A stretch of 64,000 nucleotides of DNA from contig CBDBMH010000002.1 of NCBI GenBank assembly GCA_965207275.1, positions 2,356,001 to 2,420,000 of the forward strand, read 5' to 3'. Each line of letters opens with the position of its first letter. The first letter of the stretch is position 1. This document shows positions 33,609-42,221 of the stretch, piece by piece. A program made the position numbers and the translations under genes. Under the pieces are notes generated by a model. The model did no database searches. It was given only the letters and a program-made list of their open reading frames with translations, and was not told where the DNA came from. This stretch comes from Bin22 sp965207275. Lineage in GTDB: Bacteria > Chloroflexota > Dehalococcoidia > Lucifugimonadales > UBA3495.

Positions 33609-35312
33609 CTACTTGACTATCTGAATCGTGTCCAGGGTTGGCTGGTAAGTGACGCGGTGCCTCAGCCCGGTAATGGTATCCCGGTAGGCATAAGTCAGGT
33701 AATTGTGGTAGAGAGGTGTAACCGGGACCTCATACGCCGCAATCTCCTGTAGGCGGTCATATATCTCGAACCGCTTTTGTGGATCCAGCTCGGCCTTGCC
33801 CATCGCTATCAGCCGGTCGGCCTCCGGATTGTTGTAACCTCCCTTAATCGTGGCGTTATTGAATCCATCGGACGCGAGAAACCTGCCCAGAATGAAGTCC
33901 GGGTCTCCGTTGGCCCACCCGGTTTGGCCGATGCGAAGGTTCCAGTCGGTGGTATCGCGCCTCTCCCTAGCCGCGGCAGGCTCCAGGGGAACAAGCTCCA
34001 GGTCGATGCCGATCTGGCCCAGTTCAGCCTGTAGAAGTTCGGCGATTGACTTGTAAGGATGGGCTTGTCCTGATCCGGTGCGGAAAATCAGGGTCGCGCT
34101 GGCGCGGTCGTCACCCAACACGGAACGGGCCAGCCGACGGGCCTCGACCGGGTCGTAAGTCGGTTCCGCTTTAGGTGAGAGCCAGCGGGGGACAAAGGCC
34201 GAAAGCAGGCTCTTTCCAGGCAATCCATACCCCAGCGCCAGCTTGTCCACTATAGCTTCACGGTCTATGGACATGGACACCGCCCGGCGCAGGTCCACGT
34301 TATCAAAAGGCGGCCGGTCGCTACCAAAGAAGAGGTACTGGCTTATGGAGACCGGATCTCCGCCAACTGTGATTCCCTCCCGGCCTTCCAGGCTCTTGGC
34401 TTCCGCCGGTGACAACGCTCCCAATTCGACTACGCCATCCACCTCTCCCGCCAGAATCGCCGATACCCGGGCGCCGGAGTCCGGTATGACGCACAACCTG
34501 ATTTGTTGCACGAGGGGTTTCGTGCCCCAATAGTCTTCATTGCGCTCAAGCAGCACGAACTGGTCCCTCTCCCAATCCGCCAGCTTGAAACGTCCCGTTG
34601 TCGCGGGAATGCCTTTGAAGTCCCCGCTCTCCGTGAAGGAGTCAGGAGAAAACATGGCGCTGAAGAAGTTGCTCATCGTGAAAATCATCGACGGGTTCGG
34701 GGAATTCAATTGGTATTCCACGGCGCCTTCGGCGGTCTTGGAGGCCCCAGCCAGGTCTCCGTAGGAACGGGCAATGGTCAGCGAAAAGAACGGGGACCGG
34801 CGAGGGCTGATCTGCATCAGGCGCTCTATGTTCGCCACCACTGCGTCGGCGTCGAATGGAGTCCCATCGGTGAAGGATATTCCTTCGCGCAGTTCAAAGG
34901 TCCAACTCAATTGGTCCTCGGACAGGCTCCAGCTCTCAGTGAGTTGCGGGGTAGGCTCCAGCTCTTCGTCCAGCATGACCAGGCTGTCCCAGACCATCAG
35001 GCTGTTATGGGTGTAATAAGGGTCCTCCTCTCCGTTTGCCAGATTGCGGGACACGGCCAGCACCACTTCACGGCTGTCCGGAACGGGTGCTGTGGCGGCT
35101 ATCGAAGGGACGGTTGGTGCGGCCTTAGGGGTCGGGACCGTCTGTACCTGTGCGCTGGGAGTGGGTGGGGCGGTATCGGGAACGGTATCCTGGACCGGAG
35201 CCGGGGCCGCCGCGGGGGCCGCGGTCGGAGCCGGCGTGGCTGCCGCGCCGCATGCCGTGAGGGCCAGGGTAAGCACTAGTAGAACTGGGACGAGAATTCG
35301 CTTGATGGTCAT
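33609..35312 (-). CDS. ABC transporter substrate-binding lipoprotein, NikA/DppA family
   Basis: This 567-residue protein starts after AGGAG. A lipoprotein signal ends LTACG with lipid-bearing C21, then a Pro/Ala/Thr linker (about 25-75). The SBP_bac_5 domain follows: LTESWSLSEDQLSWTFELRE, ISFTDGTPFDADAVVANIER and RRAVSMSIDREAIV. NikA and peptide-binding proteins share this fold. Because the gene is behind a B12 riboswitch, a role in cobalt, nickel or corrinoid uptake is inferred rather than peptide uptake. It is first in an operon with two permeases. Confidence 0.88.
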   Translation of the reverse strand: MTIKRILVPVLLVLTLALTACGAAATPAPTAAPAAAPAPVQDTVPDTAPPTPSAQVQTVPTPKAAPTVPSIAATAPVPDSREVVLAVSRNLANGEEDPYYTHNSLMVWDSLVMLDEELEPTPQLTESWSLSEDQLSWTFELREGISFTDGTPFDADAVVANIERLMQISPRRSPFFSLTIARSYGDLAGASKTAEGAVEYQLNSPNPSMIFTMSNFFSAMFSPDSFTESGDFKGIPATTGRFKLADWERDQFVLLERNEDYWGTKPLVQQIRLCVIPDSGARVSAILAGEVDGVVELGALSPAEAKSLEGREGITVGGDPVSISQYLFFGSDRPPFDNVDLRRAVSMSIDREAIVDKLALGYGLPGKSLLSAFVPRWLSPKAEPTYDPVEARRLARSVLGDDRASATLIFRTGSGQAHPYKSIAELLQAELGQIGIDLELVPLEPAAARERRDTTDWNLRIGQTGWANGDPDFILGRFLASDGFNNATIKGGYNNPEADRLIAMGKAELDPQKRFEIYDRLQEIAAYEVPVTPLYHNYLTYAYRDTITGLRHRVTYQPTLDTIQIVK

Positions 35313-35373
35313 CAGTCAGTCACTCCTGAAATATCGCTATTGAGAACGGGATCATGTTCGCTAATCATGGGCA

Positions 35374-35404
35374 ACAAAAAAACCTGACCTTTTCGGTCAG
35401 GCTT
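35374..35404 (-). terminator. Riboswitch expression platform: intrinsic terminator
   Basis: Minus strand CCTGACC-GAAAA-GGTCAGG followed by seven T's (stem 35383-35389 with 35395-35401). It lies between the cobalamin aptamer and the ABC operon, so ligand binding probably stops transcription here. Confidence 0.85.
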
Positions 35405-35454
35405 TGTAGATAGGACACACCTATACCTTTCCGCGAAGGCTATAAAGCTACACC

Positions 35455-35640
35455 TGAGGCAGGTCTCCTGGCTTCTGGTCTATAACGATCTTCTCCACCT
35501 TCCCAGCCCGAATACCATGGGCCAGTGGCTTAATTCCTTTAGGACTGGAGAAGCTCTCACCAGTTACAGTGGCGGGACCGCGCCGGACTCACACCGGCTT
35601 CCCTCTTGAGCCCCATATGTCGGGGCCAACCACAGGCAAT
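35455..35640 (-). ncRNA. Cobalamin (B12) riboswitch aptamer
   Basis: Read on the minus strand, the conserved core is present: GAGGGAAGCCGGTGTGAGTC, then CGGCGCGGTCCCGCCACTGT (the B12 box). It is followed by a peripheral stem and the closing element AGCCAGGAGACCTGCC. A promoter lies upstream and a terminator downstream. It controls the NikA/DppA-type transporter operon at 31779-35312, most simply by turning it off when cobalamin is ample. Confidence 0.93.
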
Positions 35641-35701
35641 GTCTAAATGTTAATGTGCCTGCCATCGACAGATTTCATCGGCGATGTATTTGAGACACCA
35701 T

Positions 35702-35730
35702 ATCATAAACTGTTTGCTTTAGAAAGTCAA
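35702..35730 (-). promoter_or_regulatory. Promoter of the riboswitch operon
   Basis: Minus strand TTGACT (35730-35725), 17 bases, TATGAT (35707-35702). Predicted start of transcription near 35695, about 55 bases before the aptamer core. Confidence 0.7.
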
Positions 35731-35917
35731 CCTAATTTCAAGGCAGCGCTTCGTCTTGGGTGGCGCGGTCGCCGAATATGTAGGGGTCCGCCCCTGGCGG
35801 ATGGCTGCCCTGATCTCACCCACGAAGCCACCCAAATTGGAACGCTATCCATTTTCCAAGGTGTAACGGATCATTACCGAGGAGGCCATCGCCCAGCAGA
35901 TTAGGAATATTCAAGAA

Positions 35918-36562
35918 ATGGCCTCAGTTGTGGCGCAGCGCCAAGGGAAGCGGCGCAGGGATATCTATGTGCGCCTCTATCTTAACCAGGTTAAAGAGGA
36001 GAACCTAAAGAGCCTGGCCCAAGAATACGGAAGCGGTTACCCAGTGTCTGGGTCATCCTTGCTGACCGAGCTTAGGGATTTGTTGGTGAGGGAGGGGCTT
36101 CCGTCGGAATCCTTGGACATCTGGGAGGGGACCGAGCCTTCCTCACTGACTCCAGAAGGTTGGCAGGATAGAGTGAGGCAGGCCACCCTACTTCATTTTG
36201 AAGAGCAGGCGGCTGCCCGGGATTTTCTAAGGCGCCTCATTCGTCATGTGGGTCTGTTCGACGAACCGGGAATAATGAAGTACAGCCTGCCCCTGCCGAA
36301 GACACGCACCAGGGAAGGCAAAGTACGAAAGCGCAATCGGTCAGTTAGACCAAAAGGTTCCTTTGCAACACCGCGGCCTCCCCCCGAGGGAAAGGGGCGA
36401 TATACCTACTGGAACCCTCTACTCAATCCAGAAGAAGGGGTTCCAGGCGATTTCCCACAGGTAGCCGTCCGGATCGGAAAAGTACCCGGAATACCCTCCC
36501 CAAAATGTGTCCTGGGCCGGTTTGACCAGGGTGGCTCCGGCCGTTACGGCCACGTCCAGTAG
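35918..36562 (+). pseudogene. Unrecognised coding remnant
   Basis: The frame reads as protein-like from 35867, just after a TAA, through ITEEAIAQQIRNIQEMASVV, RQGKRRRDIYVRLYLNQVKE and onward to about 36330, but no good start codon or ribosome site precedes it. The last 140 bases overlap the VOC gene on the other strand, and the translation there is low quality. The basic and helical character resembles part of a DNA-binding or recombinase-type protein, but no family is identified. It is probably the broken end of a larger gene. Confidence 0.35.
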
Positions 36563-36820
36563 CTCGTCCACTTCTTCCTTCGAGCGCAGGTTGTGGGCCA
36601 GGGTGACGCCGGAAAAGCCACTGCCATCGGTGGCAATGCCCACATCGGCGGCCAGGGCATCCCGGGGATACAGGGCCAGCCAGGTACCCTTGTTCTGAAA
36701 GAAAGCGATGGACTCGGTGTTTTCGTCGTAAAGGACCAGTCCCAGTCCGTCCCGGTAAAACTCTACCGAACGAGCCAGGTCGGATACGCCAAGGGTCACA
36801 ATGCTGATGCGAGGTTCCAT
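36419..36820 (-). CDS. VOC family protein
   Basis: This 133-residue protein opens RISIVTLGVSDLARSVEFYR, then DGLGLVLY, and ends GYSGYFSDPDGYLWEIAWNP, the two beta-alpha-beta-beta modules of a glyoxalase/bleomycin-resistance-like protein with the C-terminal Glu metal ligand. LALYPRDALAADVG in the middle is common in a subgroup of uncharacterised bacterial VOC proteins. It is a single gene upstream of a LysR regulator. Confidence 0.87.
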   Translation of the reverse strand: MEPRISIVTLGVSDLARSVEFYRDGLGLVLYDENTESIAFFQNKGTWLALYPRDALAADVGIATDGSGFSGVTLAHNLRSKEEVDELLDVAVTAGATLVKPAQDTFWGGYSGYFSDPDGYLWEIAWNPFFWIE

Positions 36821-36926
36821 AGGTGGTGGCCCTCAGCCGCGCAATAGCGTGAATAATTGCCAAGGTTCAATGCGAAATCAACGATGACGAGGCTACTCTG
36901 CGTTTAGTGACCGGCTGACTCACGCG

Positions 36927-37904
36927 TCACGCCAGTGGGCTGGGTCGCTCGTCTTGCAGATACTCCAGGAAGGCCCGCTTGCTTGGAGAAAGCTGGCGGT
37001 CCTTGGGATATATCAAGGTCAGGGGGCGTCGGCAGTCCCAGTCCACCACAGGCAGGGTCACCAGCATGCCGGCGCGGGTCTCGGCGGTGACGCCCATGCG
37101 GGAAATGACCGCCACGCCGCCGCCGGCCATGGCAGCCTGCTTCAGGGCCTGGTTGCTGCCCAGGCTAAGCGCCGCCGTGGGAGTTATGCCCAACTGGCCA
37201 AAATACTGTTCCGCGGTGTTACGGGTTGCCGACCCCGGCTCCCTCACGATAAGACCGGCATCCACCACCTGCTGGGCGGTGACGGCGCCCTCCTGGGCCA
37301 GGGGATGGGTGGGCGCCGCCACCAGGACGATTTCATCCTCCATGTAGTCGATCAAGCCCAGTTCGTCCAGGCCCACGGTGGGATGACTGCCCACCATGCC
37401 CAGGTCCAATTCCTGGTTGAGAATGCGCTGGGTTATCGTGCGAGTGTTTGCGATGTGAAGATCAACGTTGATGCCGGGGTAAAGCTGGCGGAACCGGCCC
37501 ACCGCCATGGGCAACAGGTACTCGCCGGGGGTGGTGCTGGCGCCCAGGGAAAGGCGCCCGGTCTGGAGATTATGAATCTCCTCGAGGGTTTCCAGCAGCT
37601 TGCCGGACAGGGAGAAGATCTGCTGCGCATAGGCAAACACCGTCTCTCCCACCTCGGTAATGCGAAGGCCGCGGGTCCGCCGGTGAAACAGGGCGGCGCC
37701 CAGAAACTTCTCCAGTTCTTGTACCTGTATGGACACGGCGGGCTGGGTGATATTCAGGGACTCGGCTGCCCGGGAAAAACTGCGATGGGACGCCACGGCG
37801 TAGAAAATGTAAAGCTGATGGAAATTTAGCGTTCCTCCCGGGTTTCCACCGCCGGAAGAGAATTTCAGCTGTGGGAATGTACCGATGGCTGGCCCGTTTA
37901 CCAT
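36927..37904 (-). CDS. LysR family transcriptional regulator
   Basis: This 325-residue protein starts at ATG 37904 directly after GGGGGAGGAAG, so an unusual 26-residue N-terminal extension precedes the helix-turn-helix. The wHTH runs from about 27 to 90 (LNFHQLYIFYAVASHRSFSR, AAESLNITQPAVSIQVQELE). The effector-binding domain follows from about 115 (GRLSLGASTTPGEYLLPMAV). It resembles the CysB/CbbR group. LysR proteins usually control a divergent gene; here the flanking gene upstream is tatD on the same strand, so the target is unclear. Confidence 0.9.
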   Translation of the reverse strand: MVNGPAIGTFPQLKFSSGGGNPGGTLNFHQLYIFYAVASHRSFSRAAESLNITQPAVSIQVQELEKFLGAALFHRRTRGLRITEVGETVFAYAQQIFSLSGKLLETLEEIHNLQTGRLSLGASTTPGEYLLPMAVGRFRQLYPGINVDLHIANTRTITQRILNQELDLGMVGSHPTVGLDELGLIDYMEDEIVLVAAPTHPLAQEGAVTAQQVVDAGLIVREPGSATRNTAEQYFGQLGITPTAALSLGSNQALKQAAMAGGGVAVISRMGVTAETRAGMLVTLPVVDWDCRRPLTLIYPKDRQLSPSKRAFLEYLQDERPSPLA

Positions 37905-37940
37905 TCTTCCTCCCCCTGGGTCACTGGCCGTAACTTGGGA

Positions 37941-38780
37941 TCAAGCGCCTATTCCCTCCTGTATACCCAGCAGACCCGCGAGGTTCCGGGTAGTGGTTTC
38001 CGCTACTTCCTCCAGGGTAATGCCCTTAAGGTCGGCCAGGAATTGGGCCACTTCACGTACGTGACGGGGTTCGGTCCAGTTGTGGCGATACTTCTTGAAG
38101 GGCTGGGGATAGGCGTCGGTTTCCAGCACCATATTCTCCAGCGGTATCGTGCGGGCAACGTCCTGCAAGTGGGGGAGGCGAGTCAGCGGGCGGGCCATTG
38201 AAATGAAAAATCCACAATCAATGGCTGCCCTGGCGGTGGGCTCATCTCCCTGAAAGTAGTGCATTACCCCGCCCACGGACCCGGCGTCCTCCTGCCTCAA
38301 GGTGCGGAAAACGTCGTCATGGGATTCCCGGGAATGAAAAATGATGGGCAGTCCAAGTTCCTTGGCCAGCCTTATTTGGGTGCGAAAAACCTGGTCCTGA
38401 ACCTGCTGATCCGGCGACGTTGGCATGTAGTCCAGCCCCACCTCGCTGATGCACACCACCTTGGGGTTGTTTCTGGCCAGGGACTCCAGCTCGGCGCAGG
38501 TTTCTTCATCCAGCGGACGGTGCGCTTCCATGGGATGAATGCCCACGCCTGCGTAAAAGGGCGCATGCTCTTCGGTCATGCGAATACAGGCACGGGTCGA
38601 CTCCACGGTGGTTCCCGCGCAGACGATAAACCCGATCCCTGCTTCGGCAGCCCTTTCAAGTATGCCCGGAATTTCCTCCGGCCCATATTGGTCCAGGTGG
38701 GTGTGAGCGTCTCCCAATAAAATGCGTTCAGACCCTTCCACTACTGTTACCCTCGTATCCTTGCCGATGCATTGACTCAT
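37941..38780 (-). CDS. TatD family metal-dependent hydrolase
   Basis: Using ATG 38780, supported by a promoter 27-60 bases upstream, the protein is 279 residues. Metal ligands are visible: LGDAHTHLDQYG (HxH), ISEVGLDYM (Glu), IIFHSRES (His), GVMHYFQG (His) and VLETDAYP (Asp). TatD enzymes are 3'-5' exonucleases or deoxyribonucleases acting in DNA repair and quality control. The N-terminal extension of about 30 residues before the barrel is unusual. Confidence 0.87.
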   Translation of the reverse strand: MSQCIGKDTRVTVVEGSERILLGDAHTHLDQYGPEEIPGILERAAEAGIGFIVCAGTTVESTRACIRMTEEHAPFYAGVGIHPMEAHRPLDEETCAELESLARNNPKVVCISEVGLDYMPTSPDQQVQDQVFRTQIRLAKELGLPIIFHSRESHDDVFRTLRQEDAGSVGGVMHYFQGDEPTARAAIDCGFFISMARPLTRLPHLQDVARTIPLENMVLETDAYPQPFKKYRHNWTEPRHVREVAQFLADLKGITLEEVAETTTRNLAGLLGIQEGIGA

Positions 38781-38813
38781 TATATTGGAACAATGAATTT
38801 TACCTAATTGCAT

Positions 38814-38841
38814 ATATTACAGACTATAACCCAAACGTCAA
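38814..38841 (-). promoter_or_regulatory. Promoter of the tatD-like gene
   Basis: Minus strand TTGACG (38841-38836), 16 bases, TAATAT (38819-38814). Predicted start near 38807, leaving a 26-base leader before ATG 38780. Confidence 0.55.
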
Positions 38842-39100
38842 GGTATGTTTGAGTTATGGTAATGCATGATCCAGCGATACATTATGATTGCGCCACAAGC
38901 CATTAGGATAATGATACTGGGGATGCATTGAGGTTTTCACGCCACTTTTCGTTGGGCGTAATCAGCTCGGCAGACAGGTTGGCGCCTTATCGCACCCGAT
39001 GGCCAGCGTCGCCGGTTGGAACTGCGATACTCGGAGCGGCAGATGGGATGAGAAATCTGGAAACCGTTGGAAAAGCGCGGGAAGCAGGCGGAGGCCTCAG

Positions 39101-39376
39101 CTAACCCAGTACATAAACTATTATCCTTTGAGCCACGCTGAGTAGCAGTATTGCCACCAAGGGACTGAAATCTATCATTCCGAAGGTGGGCAGCACACGC
39201 CGAATGGGGGCCAGGATTGGTTCGGTGACCTGTATAAATACCTGGGTGATGTTGACCAGAAACGGTGGAGGGTCGTTGGTCATGAAAGAAATGACAAGGG
39301 TCAGGATGATCCGTCCCAAAATAGACAAGTAAATAAGGTTGAAGAGCAGATGGATCAGGTCCACGGGTTCGGGCAT
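39101..39376 (-). CDS. YggT family membrane protein
   Basis: This 91-residue protein has two hydrophobic spans (LLFNLIYLSILGRIILTLVI and PLVAILLLSVAQRIIVYVLG) and the YggT signature between them, ITQVFIQVTEPILAPIRRVL followed by DFSP. It is an integral membrane protein linked to osmotic stress or cell division in other bacteria. It follows proC by 14 bases, the standard gene order in many phyla. Confidence 0.9.
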   Translation of the reverse strand: MPEPVDLIHLLFNLIYLSILGRIILTLVISFMTNDPPPFLVNITQVFIQVTEPILAPIRRVLPTFGMIDFSPLVAILLLSVAQRIIVYVLG

Positions 39377-39390
39377 TGACGGGCAGCTCC

Positions 39391-40194
39391 TTAACTCTGG
39401 CCCAACCTGACGGACTTGAGGAAGGCAGCATTGACCGCATCCACTACGGCAGCTGGCACCCCACCACGCTCAAGAGCCTGGAGCCCTTCGGCTGTAGTCC
39501 CGCCGGGTGATACGACCATGTCCTTCAGTTCTCCAGGGTGCTTGCCCGTTTCCATTACCAGGCGCACGCTTCCGTAAACAGTCTGCAGGGCCAGAGTACG
39601 CGCCATATCCCGGGGCAGGCCCACATAAACCCCCGCGTCTATCAGGGCCTCCACGAACATGAACACATAGGCCGGACCGCTGGCGCTGAGCGCAGTGGAC
39701 ATGTCCAGGTATTTCTCATCGCCGACATAGATTTCTTCGCCCACGGTACTCAGCATGGAACGGGCCAGGTCTCGGTGCGTATCAGAGACCGGTTCGGAGC
39801 AGGTCCACAGGGTCATGCCGCACCCGATCTGGGCCGGGGTGTTGGGCATTACCCGTATGATGGAATCGTGGGCCAACCCCTCTGCCAGGGTGGACATCTT
39901 CGCCCCAGCGACGATGGACAGCGCAGCCTGCCTACCATCCAGTTTGCCGCCCAGCTGACTGAAAACGTGGGGAAGATCCTGGGGTTTTATGGCCATGACC
40001 ACCAGGTCTGCGCCCTCAGCCGTTTTGACATTATCATGGTAGGTATTGACGCCGTACCGCTCGGACAGGTAATCGCGGCGCTGGGGGATGGGCTCGCCAA
40101 TGGCAACATCACCAGGTTCTGCCAGGTCGGCAGCCAGGACCCCGCCCAGGATGGCCTCGGCCATAGTTCCCCCGCCGATAAATGCTAACCGCAT
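39391..40194 (-). CDS. proC: Pyrroline-5-carboxylate reductase
   Basis: This 267-residue protein begins MRLAFIGGGTMAEAILGGVL, the NADPH-binding Rossmann motif. VVMAIKPQDLPHVF, IIRVMPNTPAQIGCGMT and the C-terminal signature ELKDMVVSPGGTTAEGLQAL confirm ProC. It catalyses the last step of proline synthesis. The length and all motifs are intact. It is the first gene of a proC-yggT operon on the minus strand. Confidence 0.95.
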   Translation of the reverse strand: MRLAFIGGGTMAEAILGGVLAADLAEPGDVAIGEPIPQRRDYLSERYGVNTYHDNVKTAEGADLVVMAIKPQDLPHVFSQLGGKLDGRQAALSIVAGAKMSTLAEGLAHDSIIRVMPNTPAQIGCGMTLWTCSEPVSDTHRDLARSMLSTVGEEIYVGDEKYLDMSTALSASGPAYVFMFVEALIDAGVYVGLPRDMARTLALQTVYGSVRLVMETGKHPGELKDMVVSPGGTTAEGLQALERGGVPAAVVDAVNAAFLKSVRLGQS

Positions 40195-40506
40195 AAGGAC
40201 TCCGCCAGCCAGGTTGGTTCAGGAAGGCGCCAATATGAAGCGCAATCCCGAGCTGACGGGTCACATTATAGCACTTGGCGGAAACCCAAGGGTCTCTTCA
40301 AATGAAGCCTGGAATGGCGAGTACGCATGGTCCGTGCCGATCCCGCAGTGAGGCACAAAGGGCAAATTGCCAAAGGTATATAGTATTAATGCATCTTCCC
40401 GATCTCGTCGGCCCAATTGCCAGGATGACACATACGGATCAAAAAACCGGTTCGGGCGCCTTTCGCTAGCAATTGCGACAGCAACAATAAAGGAGTGAGA
40501 TTCTCC
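40195..40506. other. Intergenic region between divergent proC and queC
   Basis: About 310 bases with no gene. A -10-like TATATAGTAT lies near 40376-40386 and should contain the queC promoter. No preQ1 riboswitch could be recognised by eye. Confidence 0.4.
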
Positions 40507-41265
40507 ATGCAGCACTATGCCGTGTCCCTACTGTCGGGTGGTCTCGACTCCACCACGGTAACCGCCTTGGCGATTGGAAAGGTCGATCACCTGGCAGCCA
40601 TCAGCTTTCATTACGGACAAAGCCACGCCAAGGAAGTCGACTGTGCGGCGAAGATCGCGGGCATCCTGGGCATCGAGCATGAACTGATAGACATCTCTTT
40701 CCTGTCAAGGGTGGCCTGGTATTCGGCCCTAACTAGTCCGGATCGATTTCCCGCGCCGTTGAAACGCTCTGTCGAGCAGATCGGATACAGCGTCCCCATC
40801 ACCTACGTCCCCCTGCGCAACACTATCTTCCTGTCACTGGCGGCGGCCACTCTGGAAAGCCGGACGCTGCACGCCATAGAAAAGGAGCAGATCGACCCCG
40901 ACGGCATTACCGCAACCATCTACATGGCTCCAAACGCCCTGGACTACAGCGGTTATCCCGACTGCCGTCCAGAGTTTTACGATGCCATGCAGGTCGCCCT
41001 GGCCAGGGGAAGCAAGCTGTGGACCGAGTACGGTATACCTATTGGACTGGAGACACCCATCATCGATCATTCCAAGGCGGAAATTGTGATGCTTGGGATG
41101 AGACTTGGAGCGCCCCTGGAACTGACCTGGAGTTGCTATGGGGGAGGCGAGAAGCCATGCGAGGCGTGCGACAGTTGCATCCTGCGCGCCAAGGGGTTCG
41201 CCGAGGCCGGTGTGCCCGATCCTTTGCTCCAGCACGTTGCGGAGGGCGACGACCTCAGGGTCTAG
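40507..41265 (+). CDS. queC: 7-cyano-7-deazaguanine (preQ0) synthase
   Basis: From ATG 40507 it is 252 residues. The ATP-pyrophosphatase P-loop SGGLDSTT (about 10-17) and the C-terminal zinc site CYGGGEKPCEACDSC are clear, with the internal YVPLRNTIFLSLAAATLE typical of QueC. It converts 7-carboxy-7-deazaguanine plus ammonia to preQ0 for queuosine or DNA 7-deazapurine modification. No queD, queE, queF or dpd genes are in the window, so the pathway is completed elsewhere. It is monocistronic, followed by the tRNA-Ser. Confidence 0.93.
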   Translation: MQHYAVSLLSGGLDSTTVTALAIGKVDHLAAISFHYGQSHAKEVDCAAKIAGILGIEHELIDISFLSRVAWYSALTSPDRFPAPLKRSVEQIGYSVPITYVPLRNTIFLSLAAATLESRTLHAIEKEQIDPDGITATIYMAPNALDYSGYPDCRPEFYDAMQVALARGSKLWTEYGIPIGLETPIIDHSKAEIVMLGMRLGAPLELTWSCYGGGEKPCEACDSCILRAKGFAEAGVPDPLLQHVAEGDDLRV

Positions 41266-41430
41266 CAAATGCGGCAATTCGCATGGAAAGTATGTCCCCA
41301 CTCTGGTGAGGGGATGTCAATCCCAGTACGGCAATGCGCGCGGTTCGCCGGAATGCCACGGCTGTCCAAATTTGGCGATAGAGTCAGTTAACTCCGGAAC
41401 CTCTCGGGCAGGTGAGCCGCCAGGGCCTTA

Positions 41431-41459
41431 TTGTGGTGACAAGCTCATTCTGCTATAGT
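41431..41459 (+). promoter_or_regulatory. Promoter of tRNA-Ser
   Basis: TTGTGG (41431-41436), 17 bases, TATAGT (41454-41459), ending 15 bases before the mature tRNA. Confidence 0.5.
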
Positions 41460-41474
41460 GAATTTCCGTTTTGG

Positions 41475-41566
41475 GGAGGGATCGCATAGTGGTCTAGTGC
41501 GGGCGCCTGCTAAGCGCTTATCCTGGGAAACCGGGATCGTGGGTTCGAATCCCACTCCCTCCGCCA
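41475..41566 (+). tRNA. tRNA-Ser (anticodon GCT), CCA encoded
   Basis: The acceptor arms GGAGGGA (41475-41481) and TCCCTCC (41556-41562) pair perfectly. The discriminator G and encoded CCA follow (41563-41566). The anticodon loop CTGCTAA carries GCT, reading AGC/AGU. A long variable arm (CTTATCCTGGGAAACCGGGA) marks a class II tRNA. The T-arm reads GTGGG-TTCGAAT-CCCAC. Confidence 0.95.
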
Positions 41567-42221
41567 CTATCCCAATTACCCCGTCCACTGCATGGCTCTT
41601 CCTGTCCTCACCTCTTGCCCACAATGCGGCGCCGGGCATTCACTTCTGCTCCAATTGAACGTGCTTGCTGCGTTACAGCTTGGTTATGGTGGGTGCGCCT
41701 ACGCTCCAAACCGCGCCGGTGAAGCAAGACCTCGTGGACCGGTTGGCCCGCTGAACGATTCCACTGAACGGAGGGGATCAGGAGGCCAGCATGAGATCCA
41801 AGCGGGCAACCCAGTGACTCAAACTGGAGCCGCACTAATGCCTGGTAAAGCCCGGCAGATTCTCTTTACAATGCAGGATAGAGCGGGTCGTCAAGGACAG
41901 CTACTTTCTGCCTAAAGTGCTGTCCCAATGTTTTTTAAGTCCCTGCACAATAACCCTGAAGCAACCTGTACAAGCTATTGCTTTTGTCCGTGATAACCTA
42001 TAGCATAATGGAGCATTAATCAGGTAAAGAGATTCCACGAGTAAGGCAAATTGTGCGGACGGCTAACCATACTATAGGGATACTGTCTGGCAAGTGGTTT
42101 ATGTCATCTGGCTGACTGGAGTTATCAATTGGCAACCAGGATTATGGAAGCGGATGCCACGGCGCATCAGAGCCAAGAATGCAGCAGCGTGGCTGAGTCA
42201 GCCACGGCAACCGAAGGGTAT
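41567..42221. other. Region of about 650 bases after the tRNA, with a possible zinc-ribbon remnant
   Basis: At 41592 an ATG frame gives MALPVLTSCPQCGAG. One base out of phase the next bases read GIHFCSN and then TGA where a Cys (TGC) would complete a CxxC-x(n)-CxxC zinc ribbon. This looks like a decayed zinc-ribbon gene, but it is short. The rest shows no gene. No direct copy of the tRNA 3' end was found that would mark an integration site. Confidence 0.3.

Noticed and set aside
35647..35904. Short plus-strand gene next to the riboswitch
   Set aside because: It overlaps the minus-strand promoter of the riboswitch and has no recognisable protein content.
40195..40506. preQ1 riboswitch upstream of queC
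   Set aside because: No compact preQ1 pseudoknot pattern could be found by eye; only a possible promoter element is visible.
41475..42221. Integration site of a mobile element at tRNA-Ser
   Set aside because: No integrase gene and no direct repeat of the tRNA 3' end were found downstream.
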